Shown here: in pieces, positions 1 to 9,600 of the stretch
Position numbering within the stretch: position 1 is the first letter of the stretch
Layout: each line of letters starts with the position of its first letter
Assembly (NCBI RefSeq): GCF_963666665.1
Contig: NZ_OY762999.1
Coordinates: 1,555,501-1,619,500, forward strand
Direction of reading: 5' to 3'
Source: Maridesulfovibrio sp.
Lineage (GTDB): Bacteria > Desulfobacterota > Desulfovibrionia > Desulfovibrionales > Desulfovibrionaceae
Length of the DNA: 64,000 bases
Notes under the pieces: generated by a model
Database searches by the model: none
Seen by the model: only the letters and a program-made list of their open reading frames with translations
Told to the model about the DNA's origin: nothing
Position numbers and translations under genes: made by a program

Positions 1-1
1 G

Positions 2-1126
2 CGTGAAAACTTCACCCATAAGTCCATATCTGAGATCAAAGCAGCGGTGTCATACCTGCCTTCCACACTTGAAGGCTGCCTTGAAGAACTTTTCGGTTCC
101 GAAGACATGGATGCGGGTCTCAAAGATGCCCGCTACGGTAAAGACGAAGAATTTACAGCACGCGTTGACGAGATATGGAATGTATACCGCGAGACCGGAA
201 GTGAAGCGTCATTCAAGCACATGTTGCAAGGCCAATATATTGTTGAAAAAATCCTGCCCGGCTCAGATATTTTTCATTTCCATGCCCATTTCGCGCATTC
301 ACCCTGCTCAGTAGCCAGAAACGCCAGCCGTTTTTCAGGCCTGCCGTTCAGCTTTACTGCGCATGCCAAGGATATTTATACCCAGAAGCCGGAAAAAATC
401 ACCGCCAAAATTTCTGAAGCCAAATTCGCGGTAACCTGCACCGGATACAATTGCGATTACCTGCAATCCATCGCTCCGGAAGGCAAACCGGTCCACAAGG
501 TTTACCACGGCATTGACCTGAACCTGTTCAGTTCCGACAAGGAACTTACCTGTTCAGGACCTTATGAGATTTTCACCGTAGCCCGCTTCACCACGAAAAA
601 AGGTCTGCCCACAGTTTTCAAGGCTCTTAAAAAACTTGAAGAAAAAGGTATCGACTTCAATTACAATATCATCGGTGACGGTGATGAACGCGAAGCGACC
701 CTTAAACTGCTGGACGAACTGGAGCTCAACGGAAGATGCAACTGGCTGGGCACCAAAACTCATGAAGAAGTGCTTGAACATTACCGCAAAGCGGACCTGT
801 TCGCCCTTGGTTGCGAAATAGCACCCAACGGTGACCGCGACGGGATTCCCAATGTGCTGGCCGAAAGCATGGCCATGTCCGTACCTGTTGTTGCCACCAC
901 AGTTTCCGGTATCCCCGAACTGATCGAGAACGGCAAGACCGGCCTTCTGGTTGAACCGGGAGACTCTGAATCCATGGCTGATGCAATGGAACGTATGCTC
1001 ACCGATCAAGAACTGCGCAAGAGCCTGATCCCTGCTGCAAAAGAAAGGGTTCACGAAATTTTTGACAACCGCTACTGGATCAACAAGCTTGCGGATGTCT
1101 ACGAACAGTACGGAATAAAGGCATAA
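2..1126 (+). CDS. Glycosyltransferase family 4, 5'-truncated by the window edge
   Basis: Retaining GT-B glycosyltransferase, probably adding a sugar to a surface polysaccharide or lipid-linked glycan. The frame is open from base 2 with no stop and no convincing start, so the N-terminus lies outside the window; a GTG at 47 is only an internal codon. The visible part has the end of the acceptor domain (FHFHAHFAHSP, FSFTAHAKDIY) and the C-terminal donor domain with FTVARFTTKKGL, GDGDERE and the family EX7E region (GIPNVLAESMAMSVPVVATTVSG). It is the first gene of a sugar cluster running to 4917. Donor and acceptor cannot be told from the sequence. Confidence 0.9.
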   Translation, partial: RENFTHKSISEIKAAVSYLPSTLEGCLEELFGSEDMDAGLKDARYGKDEEFTARVDEIWNVYRETGSEASFKHMLQGQYIVEKILPGSDIFHFHAHFAHSPCSVARNASRFSGLPFSFTAHAKDIYTQKPEKITAKISEAKFAVTCTGYNCDYLQSIAPEGKPVHKVYHGIDLNLFSSDKELTCSGPYEIFTVARFTTKKGLPTVFKALKKLEEKGIDFNYNIIGDGDEREATLKLLDELELNGRCNWLGTKTHEEVLEHYRKADLFALGCEIAPNGDRDGIPNVLAESMAMSVPVVATTVSGIPELIENGKTGLLVEPGDSESMADAMERMLTDQELRKSLIPAAKERVHEIFDNRYWINKLADVYEQYGIKA

Positions 1127-1127
1127 G

Positions 1128-1215
1128 AATGCCTCCGGCGGCCCTTCGGGGACCAAAGAACCCTTTTGGGAAAGGGTTATCTGGACTCTCCTAAAAATTT
1201 TATTAAGCTTCGCTG
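1128..1215. repeat. Desulfovibrio-type intergenic repeat with hairpin
   Basis: The gap between the two glycosyltransferases opens with a GC-rich CCTCCGGCGGCCC block. A perfect hairpin follows, with arms AACCCTTT (1159-1166) and AAAGGGTT (1171-1178), then CTCTCCTAAAAATTTTATTAAGCTTCGC. This composite resembles the dispersed intergenic repeats I know from Desulfovibrio genomes. It could act as a weak terminator or mRNA stabiliser. A second full copy was not seen in the window. Confidence 0.45.
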
Positions 1216-1242
1216 AGTCAAACCACACTGGGAGCCATGCAG

Positions 1243-2361
1243 ATGCGAATCGCTTTTTTCGCACCCCACAAACCCATTGATCATCCGCTTCCTTCCGGGG
1301 ATTTGATCATCGGGAAAACTCTGCATAATTTCCTGCGTTCCCAAGGCCATGAACTGCTGATTGCCAGTCGCTTCAGGCTGCGAAATATCAGTCAAAAGCC
1401 TTTAAAATGGCCGGCCCTTTATCTTGAATTTAGAAAGACCCTAAAGCGGGTTGAAGAATTTAAGCCCGACCTCTGGCTGACTTACCACAGCTATTACAAA
1501 TCTCCGGACCTGCTGGGCCCGTATATCTCCGAAAAGACAGGCATTCCCTACGCCATCTATCAGGGAGTATTTGCAACCAAGTATCGCCGCAATTACAAGA
1601 CATGGGCCGGCTACATGGCGAACAAACACGCCCTTCTTTATGCTGACCATGTTTTTGCCAACAAGGACATCGATTTCCACAATCTCTCACGGATTATTCT
1701 CCCGGAAAAACTCTCGCGCACATATCCCGGTATTGAACCGGATAAATTCAACTATTGCCCGCAAAGCGCGGAAGAGATACGCAATAAATACAAGCTGAAC
1801 GGGAAAAGGATAATTCTCAGCACAGCAATGCTTCGGGATGATGTCAAAGCGGAAAGCATTGCTGACCTGATCAATGCCTTTGCGCCGGTTAGCAGGGAAA
1901 TTCCCAACGCAATTCTACTAATTGCAGGAGATGGGGAAGCCCGTCCTCGCCTTGAAAAACTGGCAGCCCAAAAAACCGGAAATCAAGTAATATTCCTTGG
2001 TCAAGTCAAACGCGATAAACTGTACAAGTACTATAGTGCAGCTGACATTTTCGCTTATCCGGGAATAAATGAAGCGCTGGGCATGGTTTACCTTGAAGCC
2101 CAGTGCACCGGACTTCCGGTCGTAGCCTACTCGACACGAGGTCCTCAAGAAGCAGTCGTCCACGGGGAGACAGGACTATTGTCTCCGGAAAAGGATATCG
2201 CGGCCATGTCCGCGAACATAACCCGACTTCTTATTGATGATGGGCTGCGAGGAGAAATGGCAAAAGCAGCTCCGGAACATGTACTAAGAAATTTCGACCT
2301 GAACAGAAACCTTCATGAAGTTGAACAAAGCCTAATCACCATCAGCCACTGGAGAGATTAA
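1243..2361 (+). CDS. Glycosyltransferase family 4
   Basis: GT-B glycosyltransferase of about 372 residues, full length for the family. The N-terminal Rossmann domain starts MRIAFFAPHKP and the C-terminal donor-binding domain carries ILSTAMLRDDVK, LIAGDGEARPRLEKL and the EX7E-like stretch NEALGMVYLEAQCTGLPVVAY. I chose the ATG at 1243 because GGGAG at 1230-1234 lies 8 bases before it. The in-frame ATG at 1237 is only 2 bases from that site. The stop overlaps the start of the next gene (ATGA-type coupling), so it is co-translated with the phosphatase and belongs to the same surface-sugar cluster. Specific sugar unknown. Confidence 0.88.
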   Translation: MRIAFFAPHKPIDHPLPSGDLIIGKTLHNFLRSQGHELLIASRFRLRNISQKPLKWPALYLEFRKTLKRVEEFKPDLWLTYHSYYKSPDLLGPYISEKTGIPYAIYQGVFATKYRRNYKTWAGYMANKHALLYADHVFANKDIDFHNLSRIILPEKLSRTYPGIEPDKFNYCPQSAEEIRNKYKLNGKRIILSTAMLRDDVKAESIADLINAFAPVSREIPNAILLIAGDGEARPRLEKLAAQKTGNQVIFLGQVKRDKLYKYYSAADIFAYPGINEALGMVYLEAQCTGLPVVAYSTRGPQEAVVHGETGLLSPEKDIAAMSANITRLLIDDGLRGEMAKAAPEHVLRNFDLNRNLHEVEQSLITISHWRD

Positions 2362-2978
2362 TGAAATCAGTAAAAATAGCATTTATCCGCCACTCGGTTA
2401 CTGAATGGAATGAGGAAGGACGTATTCAGGGCCATTTTAATTCGCCGCTGACAGAATATGGGCGAAAACTCGCTGCAAAATGGAAGAAAACACTCAATCC
2501 GCAAACCTTCGATGCTGTACTGACCAGCGATCTGGGCAGAACAATCGAGACCGCCGACATCATCACTGAAGGCTTGGAACTGCCCACACTTCAACTTCCC
2601 GGTCTTCGCGAACAGGATTGGGGTGAATGGTCCGGTTTAACCATGGACGAACTGCACACGAAATTTCCCGGCAAACTGGATGAAGAAGTAGCCAAAGGCT
2701 GGCACTTTACCCCAAACAACGGCGAGAACCGTACTGAATGTGCCGAGCGCGGTATTAAAGCCCTTGAAGAAGGAATAAACGAAGTTCTCAGCACCGTAGA
2801 CAAGAAAGAAATCAAAATACTTACTGTCGCACACGAAGGTGTAATTAAATCCGTGATCTACAAATTGCTGGACCATGACTTCATGCCCGAAGAAAGGAAA
2901 CTGCTCAAAAGACGCCGACTGCACTGGTTAAAATGGAACGGAGAACTTTCCATTGCAAGGTTGAACGACGAGTTATGA
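2361..2978 (+). CDS. Histidine phosphatase family protein
   Basis: Phosphoglycerate-mutase-like histidine phosphatase, 205 residues. The phospho-acceptor motif is IRHSVTEWNEEGRIQG near residues 9-24 (the usual RHG appears as RHS). The second-half signatures TSDLGRTIETADII, LREQDWGEWSGL and the late VAHEGVIKS histidine are present. It sits between two glycosyltransferases and overlaps both neighbours by 1-4 bases, so it probably removes phosphate from a sugar-phosphate intermediate of the glycan pathway, as GmhB- or CobC-like proteins do in other clusters. That substrate is inferred from context only. Confidence 0.85.
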   Translation: MKSVKIAFIRHSVTEWNEEGRIQGHFNSPLTEYGRKLAAKWKKTLNPQTFDAVLTSDLGRTIETADIITEGLELPTLQLPGLREQDWGEWSGLTMDELHTKFPGKLDEEVAKGWHFTPNNGENRTECAERGIKALEEGINEVLSTVDKKEIKILTVAHEGVIKSVIYKLLDHDFMPEERKLLKRRRLHWLKWNGELSIARLNDEL

Positions 2979-4132
2979 AAATCATTCACTACTGCCAGCA
3001 CGTGCTGGGCATGGGCCATTTTTTCCGCAGCCTTGAAATTGCCAAAGCTTTGGACAAGGAAGAAGTCCTTTTTGTGGCCGGAGGAGAACGCCCGGACCAA
3101 CCTTTGCCGTCCAATGTGGAATACCGTCAGTTACCCGGCCTGTGCATGAATAAAAATTTCGGCGGATTGATGCCCACCGAAAAAGGTCGTGAGCTTGAAG
3201 AGGTTAAAGAAGAACGCAGCGCTACTCTTTTTAAAATATTCGAAGAGGAAAAACCCGATGTTTTTCTCATTGAGCTTTTCCCCTTTGGACGCAAAGCCTT
3301 CCGCTTTGAACTGCTGCCTGTTCTTGATGCCGTCAAAGAAGGTAAATTCGGGGATGTAAAGGTAGTTTGTTCCCTGCGGGACATACTCGTTGAACGCAAT
3401 GACGGCGGCAAACACGAAGCACGTGTCGTTAAATACCTGAATAAATATTTTGATCTGCTGCTTATTCATGCAGACCCTAAAATAGCTGCGCTGGATGAAA
3501 CCTTTCAAGCTTTCAAACAGATTAAAATTCCATGTGAATACACTGGTTTTGCGGCCCGAAAACCAGCAGAAAATGTCCGTGATGAAATCCGCGCAAATTT
3601 GGATGTAAGCACAGACGAAAGATTACTCATAGCTAGTGCCGGAGGGGGAAAGGTAGGCGGAACGTTGATGCAGGCAACGCTTGAATCTTTCATCAGCCTT
3701 AACGCACAAAAATGCAGGCTGCTAATGCTCAGTGGTCCATTTCTGGATGATGACAAGTACGATGCTCTGCTCACTGCAGCAAAACCGTACGAGAACATCA
3801 CCATCCAACGTTTTGCCTGTGACTTCACCGACCTGCTCACCGCCGGAGATGCTATGATCTCCATGGCCGGATATAATACTTGTATGGATATCCTTACCTC
3901 ATGTATTCCCTCTGCTGTATTTCCCTTTGCCCAGAATCATGAACAACGTATGCGCGCAGAAAGAATTGCGAAGTATATTCCGTTAAAGATCCTTGATTCA
4001 ACTGACCTTCCGGTGATGACAACAACCATGAAAGCCCTGCTAGGACAATCCCGCAACAGGACAGATCACGGCATAAATCTGGAAGGCGCGAGCAAATCGG
4101 CAGATTTAATTAGAAATCTAAGGAAAATTTAA
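2975..4132 (+). CDS. MurG-like glycosyltransferase family protein
   Basis: A 385-residue GT-B type protein with the N-terminal signature IIHYCQHVLGMGHFFRSLEIA, as in proteins that act before or with MurG-like GT28 domains. The C-terminal half has LIASAGGGKVGG, LLMLSGPFLDDDK and the donor-loop region MAGYNTCMDILTSCIPSAVFP, close to the GT28 pattern (GYNT.E....P...VP). The ATG at 2975 overlaps the preceding stop (ATGA); an in-frame upstream ATG at 2933 lies inside the phosphatase gene and is less likely. It ends in TAATG coupling with the deacetylase gene. Exact acceptor unknown. Confidence 0.8.
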   Translation: MKIIHYCQHVLGMGHFFRSLEIAKALDKEEVLFVAGGERPDQPLPSNVEYRQLPGLCMNKNFGGLMPTEKGRELEEVKEERSATLFKIFEEEKPDVFLIELFPFGRKAFRFELLPVLDAVKEGKFGDVKVVCSLRDILVERNDGGKHEARVVKYLNKYFDLLLIHADPKIAALDETFQAFKQIKIPCEYTGFAARKPAENVRDEIRANLDVSTDERLLIASAGGGKVGGTLMQATLESFISLNAQKCRLLMLSGPFLDDDKYDALLTAAKPYENITIQRFACDFTDLLTAGDAMISMAGYNTCMDILTSCIPSAVFPFAQNHEQRMRAERIAKYIPLKILDSTDLPVMTTTMKALLGQSRNRTDHGINLEGASKSADLIRNLRKI

Positions 4133-4917
4133 TGTCCTGCAGACCCGTTTCAGCAATCTGGAAAAACAATCTTTCCACCCTCACAGAGTCATTTGATCTC
4201 TGGTGGGATGATTTCAGCATAAGTATTCCGCACAATGGCTGTGATGTTTTTTTCAGGGCTGACGACATCGGCTATCCGGGTAAACAGTTTTCCGCCATGA
4301 TAAACATCTTCAAAGAGCGCAAGACCCCTCTGGCCTTGGCAGTCGCTCCGTCATGGATGAATGAACAACACCGGGACAGACTTCTTGGAGAATTAGGCCC
4401 TGACTTGAATCTGTGGGCCCTGCACCAGCACGGCTACCGCCACATGAATCATGAACAGACAGGCAAAAAATTCGAATTCGGGCCATCTCGTGATAAAAAT
4501 ATAGTTGCCGGAGAACTTAAGCGAGGCAAAGACAAACTTGCAAAGCTGCTGGGTGATAAGTTCAGTCTCATATTCACCCCGCCATGGAACCGCTGCTCAG
4601 CAGAAACGATGGAATGCCTTGTTGAGCTAGACTTCAAAGCAATTTCAAGAAGCACAAATGTTTCCCCGAACCCTCCGCAGGAACTGCCCGACATTCCGGT
4701 TAATATCGACCTGCACACAATAAAAGCTCTTTCCCCTGAACAAGGGCTGAAGACTCTGCAATCCTTGATGGTAGAGGCTGTAAAATCCGGTTGCGCCGGA
4801 TTCATGCTCCATCATCAGCGGATGAATAAAACATCTCAACTATTCCTCCATCACTTGCTCGGTAAAATAAACAGCACCCCCGGATTACGTGTAAAAGACA
4901 TACGTGAGCTTCTTTAA
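4132..4917 (+). CDS. Polysaccharide deacetylase (NodB-like) family protein
   Basis: A 261-residue protein with a compact NodB-type core. The metal-site aspartates are in FFRADDIGY near residues 41-49 and the histidines in ALHQHGYRHMNHE. A second motif is FTPPWNRCS and the late catalytic histidine may be in FMLHHQRMN. There is no signal peptide, so it probably acts in the cytoplasm on a lipid-linked or nucleotide sugar, as PIG-L/NodB-like enzymes in glycan clusters do. Translation is coupled to the previous gene by TAATG. It is the last gene of the cluster. Activity on an N-acetyl sugar is inferred from the family. Confidence 0.75.
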   Translation: MSCRPVSAIWKNNLSTLTESFDLWWDDFSISIPHNGCDVFFRADDIGYPGKQFSAMINIFKERKTPLALAVAPSWMNEQHRDRLLGELGPDLNLWALHQHGYRHMNHEQTGKKFEFGPSRDKNIVAGELKRGKDKLAKLLGDKFSLIFTPPWNRCSAETMECLVELDFKAISRSTNVSPNPPQELPDIPVNIDLHTIKALSPEQGLKTLQSLMVEAVKSGCAGFMLHHQRMNKTSQLFLHHLLGKINSTPGLRVKDIRELL

Positions 4918-5087
4918 TTGCAATGCTGCAACCAAATTTGCAGTATTGTAATACCCTAAAATCAGAATTCTCTGTATACTCGTCGTATTTGAAAGTTATA
5001 ACGGCGAAGTAATGCCAAACTTTGCATTTTCCCTTTGCATTTCAGCCCGTTTCCGTTATTTATAGATAGCTAACCGCTAAATATTCA

Positions 5088-5115
5088 CTCATGATTCACG
5101 GGGTCGAATCATGAG
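5088..5115. promoter_or_regulatory. Perfect 10-bp inverted repeat before the ABC/M28 operon
   Basis: CTCATGATTC (5088-5097) and GAATCATGAG (5106-5115) are exact reverse complements separated by 8 bases. The site lies 32 bases upstream of the first gene of the operon starting at 5148, so it is either an operator or a leader hairpin. No T-run follows, so it is not a terminator. The protein that would bind it is unknown. Confidence 0.6.
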
Positions 5116-5147
5116 ATCCAGATACATTCATAGCTACCGAGCAAGAC

Positions 5148-5825
5148 ATGTCGAAAAAGAGAATTCCCTTTCAAGCTCAGAACGCACAGCCGGATATTGC
5201 TGCGCAAGTAGTTCTGCCCTTTAAAAAATCCTTTGAAATCAGCCTGAAAAGTCTGAAATCAAGATTCCTGCGAAATATGGTCACCGTGACCAGCCTGATA
5301 CTGGCGGTCTCTTTTCTGGCTTATGTTCTCGTAGGTTCGGACATTTCCAGCGGTCTCTATCACTCAGGCGATCCCGGACTGATCAAGATACTGGATAAAT
5401 CCGGCTATGAACCGGGCGGAAGTGCAAAGGAACGCTGGATTGTCATCCTTTCCCTGCTGGTTTGCACCGTAGGAATCATCAACGCCCAGCTTATGGCTGT
5501 TACCGAACGTTTCCGTGAAATCGGGACAATGAAATGTCTCGGAGCACTGGACAGCTTTGTGCTCCGCCTCTTCCTGCTCGAAGCATCCATGCAGGGAACT
5601 ACAGGAGCTTTGCTCGGCGCTTTATTCGGGGCAATTATCGCCATCCTCGTAGGCATGCTTCGCTTCGGATTAAATGCCTTGACCATGCTGCCACTTAATG
5701 AGGTCGGCATGTCACTCCTCTACTCTATTGGGGTGGGCTTCGGACTGAGCCTGCTGGGGGTACTATATCCGGCTTTCATTGCTGCACGCATGCGTCCCAT
5801 TGAAGCTATGCGGGTAGAAGAATAA
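5148..5825 (+). CDS. Minimal FtsX/MacB-type ABC transporter permease
   Basis: A 225-residue inner-membrane permease. One transmembrane helix (about residues 44-63, VTVTSLILAVSFLAYVLVG) is followed by a very short periplasmic segment of about 40 residues. The FtsX domain has three helices and ends PIEAMRVEE, matching the usual P[IV]EALR ending of LolE/MacB permeases. Typical MacB or LolC/E permeases are about 400 residues with a large periplasmic domain, so this is a stripped-down partner. It is followed by its ATPase at 5889 and the giant permease at 6643, suggesting a heteromeric transporter. Shine-Dalgarno before the ATG is weak. Confidence 0.85.
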   Translation: MSKKRIPFQAQNAQPDIAAQVVLPFKKSFEISLKSLKSRFLRNMVTVTSLILAVSFLAYVLVGSDISSGLYHSGDPGLIKILDKSGYEPGGSAKERWIVILSLLVCTVGIINAQLMAVTERFREIGTMKCLGALDSFVLRLFLLEASMQGTTGALLGALFGAIIAILVGMLRFGLNALTMLPLNEVGMSLLYSIGVGFGLSLLGVLYPAFIAARMRPIEAMRVEE

Positions 5826-5888
5826 ATTCCAGATAGACGAATAAATTTCAAACTGAACCACAACTTTAATATATAGAAGGCGAGAAAT

Positions 5889-6623
5889 ATGGCCGACCAG
5901 CATACCATCGTCCGGGTTACCGGAGTTAAACGAAATTTCAAACTCGGCAATACTGATGTTCAGGCCCTGAAGGGTGTGGACCTTGAAATTTATGCAGGGG
6001 AATACCTTTCCATCATGGGACCTTCCGGATCAGGTAAGTCCACCCTCTTCAATATGATCGGCGGGTTGGATAAACCGTCAGAAGGCAAGGTCTATATCGA
6101 TGAAGTGGATATTGCCCAGTTGGACGCCTTTGAGCTGGCATGGCTGCGTAACCGCAAAATCGGATATATCTTCCAGACCTTCAACCTCATTCAGGTCATG
6201 ACTGCTCTGGAAAACATCACCCTGCCCATGATCTTCGCCGGAGTACACAACGATGCTGCGGTAGCCAAGGGTATCGAACTCCTCGACCTTGTCGGACTCC
6301 ACAAACGCTATAATCACAAACCGCAGGAACTTTCCGGCGGTCAGCAGCAGCGCGTAGCCATTGCAAGGGCTCTTGCCAATGATCCGGCCATCATCCTCGC
6401 GGACGAACCCACCGGGAACCTCGACCTTTCCACCGGCGAGGAAATCATCAAACTGATGAACGAGCTGAGTAAGGAGCGTGGTGTAACAATCATTACCGCA
6501 ACCCATGACTATAAAATGCTCAACGCCTCGGACCGGGTTGTCTGGATCGAAGACGGATTGATCAAGAAAATAGAACACCGCGACCAGCTCAACATCGACG
6601 TGGGCTGCATCCGCATGGCCTGA
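5889..6623 (+). CDS. LolD/MacB-type ABC transporter ATP-binding protein
   Basis: A 244-residue ATPase with Walker A GPSGSGKST (about residues 45-53), Q-loop IFQTFNLI, signature LSGGQQQRVAIARAL, Walker B IILADEPTGNLD and switch histidine ATHD. The YLSIMGPSGSGKST and DEPTGNLD wording is that of the LolD/MacB/FtsE branch, which drives mechanotransmission through FtsX-type permeases rather than classic substrate channels. It lies between the two FtsX-type permeases (5148 and 6643) and most likely powers both as one complex. It has a good Shine-Dalgarno (AAGGCGAG). The transported or signalled substrate is unknown. Confidence 0.92.
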   Translation: MADQHTIVRVTGVKRNFKLGNTDVQALKGVDLEIYAGEYLSIMGPSGSGKSTLFNMIGGLDKPSEGKVYIDEVDIAQLDAFELAWLRNRKIGYIFQTFNLIQVMTALENITLPMIFAGVHNDAAVAKGIELLDLVGLHKRYNHKPQELSGGQQQRVAIARALANDPAIILADEPTGNLDLSTGEEIIKLMNELSKERGVTIITATHDYKMLNASDRVVWIEDGLIKKIEHRDQLNIDVGCIRMA

Positions 6624-6642
6624 TCACCGGAGGCAACCGTTA

Positions 6643-9600
6643 ATGTCCTTACTGTCATCTGAAAATATATTTCCGCGCCAGCGCAGCAGAATTGCAATAT
6701 TCCTGCTGTCCGCACTACTTATGCTTTGTGCAGGGCTGCCCGGGACGGCATACAGTTCAGCAGAATCCATCCAGCAGACCATCACAGAGCTTGCATCTTT
6801 CGGCGACCGTTCTTTCGGTTCTCTGGGAGCACGAAGAGCTGCAGACTATATTGAAATGAAGTTTGAGGAACTGGGTGATTTTAAAACCGGAAAACACCTA
6901 TTCCTTGCTCCGAGCATGACCGCTGAAGAGACTGTTTTCAGTATCGACAATGGAAAGCAGATTAAAATCAAGCCAGCTAAGTTCAATGCTATCTCACCGC
7001 CCGCAACACCTGTTGACGGGCTCAGCGGGCCGGTCATTTATGTGGGTAAAGGCAGACTCGACGATTTCAACGGACTTCCTGTCAAAGATGCCATTGTACT
7101 TATGGACATGGACTCCGGCAAGAACTGGCTCAACGCGGCCAGTCTCGGAGCTTCGGCACTTATCTATGTTGACAGAGGTCCAACCTTAAAAGGATTTTTC
7201 GAAGAAAAGCTCGAACTTTCACCTCTGGATTTTCCCCGTTTCTACATGAGTGCAGAAGATGCACACAATGAACTGGGCTTTGATGCTGGAATTGGAAATA
7301 AACTTATTGCCGAATCAGGAGAGCTGAAATCACACAGCAAATGGGAGCGGATTGAAGCGGAAAACGTCTACTGCATGATTCAAGGCAGTGACCCTGAGAT
7401 GAATGAGGAGCTCATTGTAATTGAAGCTTTTTTCGACAGCTCTGCCTATGTCATGGGGAATTCACCGGGAGCGGACGAAGCCCTTTCCATTGCATCACTT
7501 CTTGAAATCGGCAAAAAAATGGCCGCTAATCCGCCGAAACGCTCAGTGCTTCTTCTGGCAACAACCGGTCATGGCCAGTCCCTGCGCGGAATAAGGGAAT
7601 ATGCTTCTGCGGTTTCCGGCAAGAGCAAGACACTCAAAAAAATTAAGGTGGAGCTGCGCAACAAGAAGAATGATGCGTCTAAGATCCTTGACGGACTTGA
7701 GCTTGATAATCCGCTGGCTACAGAACTTGCCGTCAAGAATCCACAACTGTTCTCTTTGCTCTACGAAACCCTGAAAAACCAGATTAAGGATGAAGTGGAC
7801 ATTATCAGTAAAAAGCTCATGCAGCTCAGACTGCAGGAAAATGCTGATCAGGACACCATCGCCAAGCTGGATGAAAAAAAGAAACTCCTGCGCCGCATCT
7901 CATGGAAAACAGATTACTCCACCCTGCCATCCGAAGAAATGGCAGCTGTAAAAGATCTTTTTCCTCAAGTGAGAGAGAAAGTACTCAAAACCAAACAGGA
8001 CATCACACAACAGCTCAGTGCAATTAAAAGTGCCCGGGAACTACGCAAGATCGTGCGAACAAAAGAAATGGTCTGCGCGGTGTCACTCCATCTTTCCAGC
8101 CATGGCGAGGGAGTCGGAGCCTTCAGCGAAGGCTGGTTCTATGAACTTCGTCCGAGCATCAACCTTTCACGTACATTTTCACGCATTAATGACATCCTTG
8201 AAGACGCTGTACCGGAAGTGGAAAAACTGACCGGCACAGACGGGATGTATAAAGACACACTGCGGCCTGACCGCACCCGCCCCTGGCAGACATGGTTGCT
8301 CGACCAACCGCAATTCAGCAGTGAAGTAGCCACCATGTCCGGCAAACTCGGTTTTACTTTTGCCACAGTAAACGACGGACGCGAATACTGGGGAACCCCG
8401 TTTGATACCATTGAAAATGTAAATTGGGACAACATTGAAAAACAGGCCGAATTGACTGAAGGCCTGATTCGCAAGATTTCAGACAGCGAAGGATCCTTAA
8501 CCGGAAAGCTGCCGCGCAAAGGTTACGCCATGGTCAACGGCAAGGCCCGTTTTATCCGTCAGGGCGAACTTTTTGCTGACCAACCTGCTCCCGGAGCAGT
8601 TTTCATGGCTTTTCAGGGCAAAACCAGATTTTATGCCCTGTCCGATTCCGAAGGTGATTTCAACTACAAAGGTGTTGCCTCCAATAAGCTGGTTCAGTCC
8701 AAACTTATCATTGAAGGCTACAAATACAACGATGACGGCAGAATTGTCTGGGCCATTGATAAAGAGCAGACAGGCAAGAATGCCTACAGGCTGAAAATGC
8801 GCAGGCTGGACATGGAGACCAAGCTGGTCATGTTCGGCTGCCGCCAGACGACCCTCTTCGACCTGTTGACTCCGCGTACTTTCCGCTACATGACCAAGGT
8901 TGAAGTACTGGACGGAACACGTGATGCATCGCCAATGCATTACTGGTACAGCCGCATCGACACCCGATCATCGACCATTGCCAGTGTCTTTCTTGAGCCG
9001 GATGTACCGTTGAAAATGACTCTTTCCGATACGGTTCTGAACCGGAAAATGATCCTTATCAAATCCAAACCGACTGATCCGGCAGGTAAAGGATACAACC
9101 TCAAGGAATGGCCCATTATCCCGGCTACCGACTATCGTGCAGCAAAAGATATGTGGACCCTGCTTGAGCCGCGTATTAATAACCTTGAATCACACGGTAT
9201 TGTAAACCAGCAGATCAGGACTCTGGAGCAAAAAGGTACAACTGCTCTCGCTGATGCGGAAACTGCATGGAAAGAACGCCGTTACGATGACTTCATGACC
9301 AATGCCCGCAGCGCTTGGGCACTGGCCTCCAAGGTCTATCTCGATGTGGACCAGACCCAGAAGGACGTGCTGGTAGGCGTTCTCTTTTACATCGCCCTGT
9401 TCATTCCCTTTGCATACTGCATGGAAAGGCTGCTCTTTTCATTCGCGGATATCCACAAAAGAATTGTGGGCTTTCTGGTAATCCTTTTAGCGGTTATTGC
9501 TGTTATCTACTCAGTGCACCCTGCATTTCAGCTGACCTACAGCCCCATGGTTGTAATTCTGGCCTTTTTTATTCTCGGCCTCTCAGTCATGGTTTCGCTG

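Noticed and set aside
554..1264. 236-codon open frame opposite the first glycosyltransferase
   Set aside because: Overlaps two clearly coding glycosyltransferase regions and has no recognisable motifs.
2933..2974. Upstream start for the MurG-like gene
   Set aside because: It lies inside the phosphatase gene. The ATG at 2975 is coupled to that gene's stop by ATGA and starts the conserved N-terminus.
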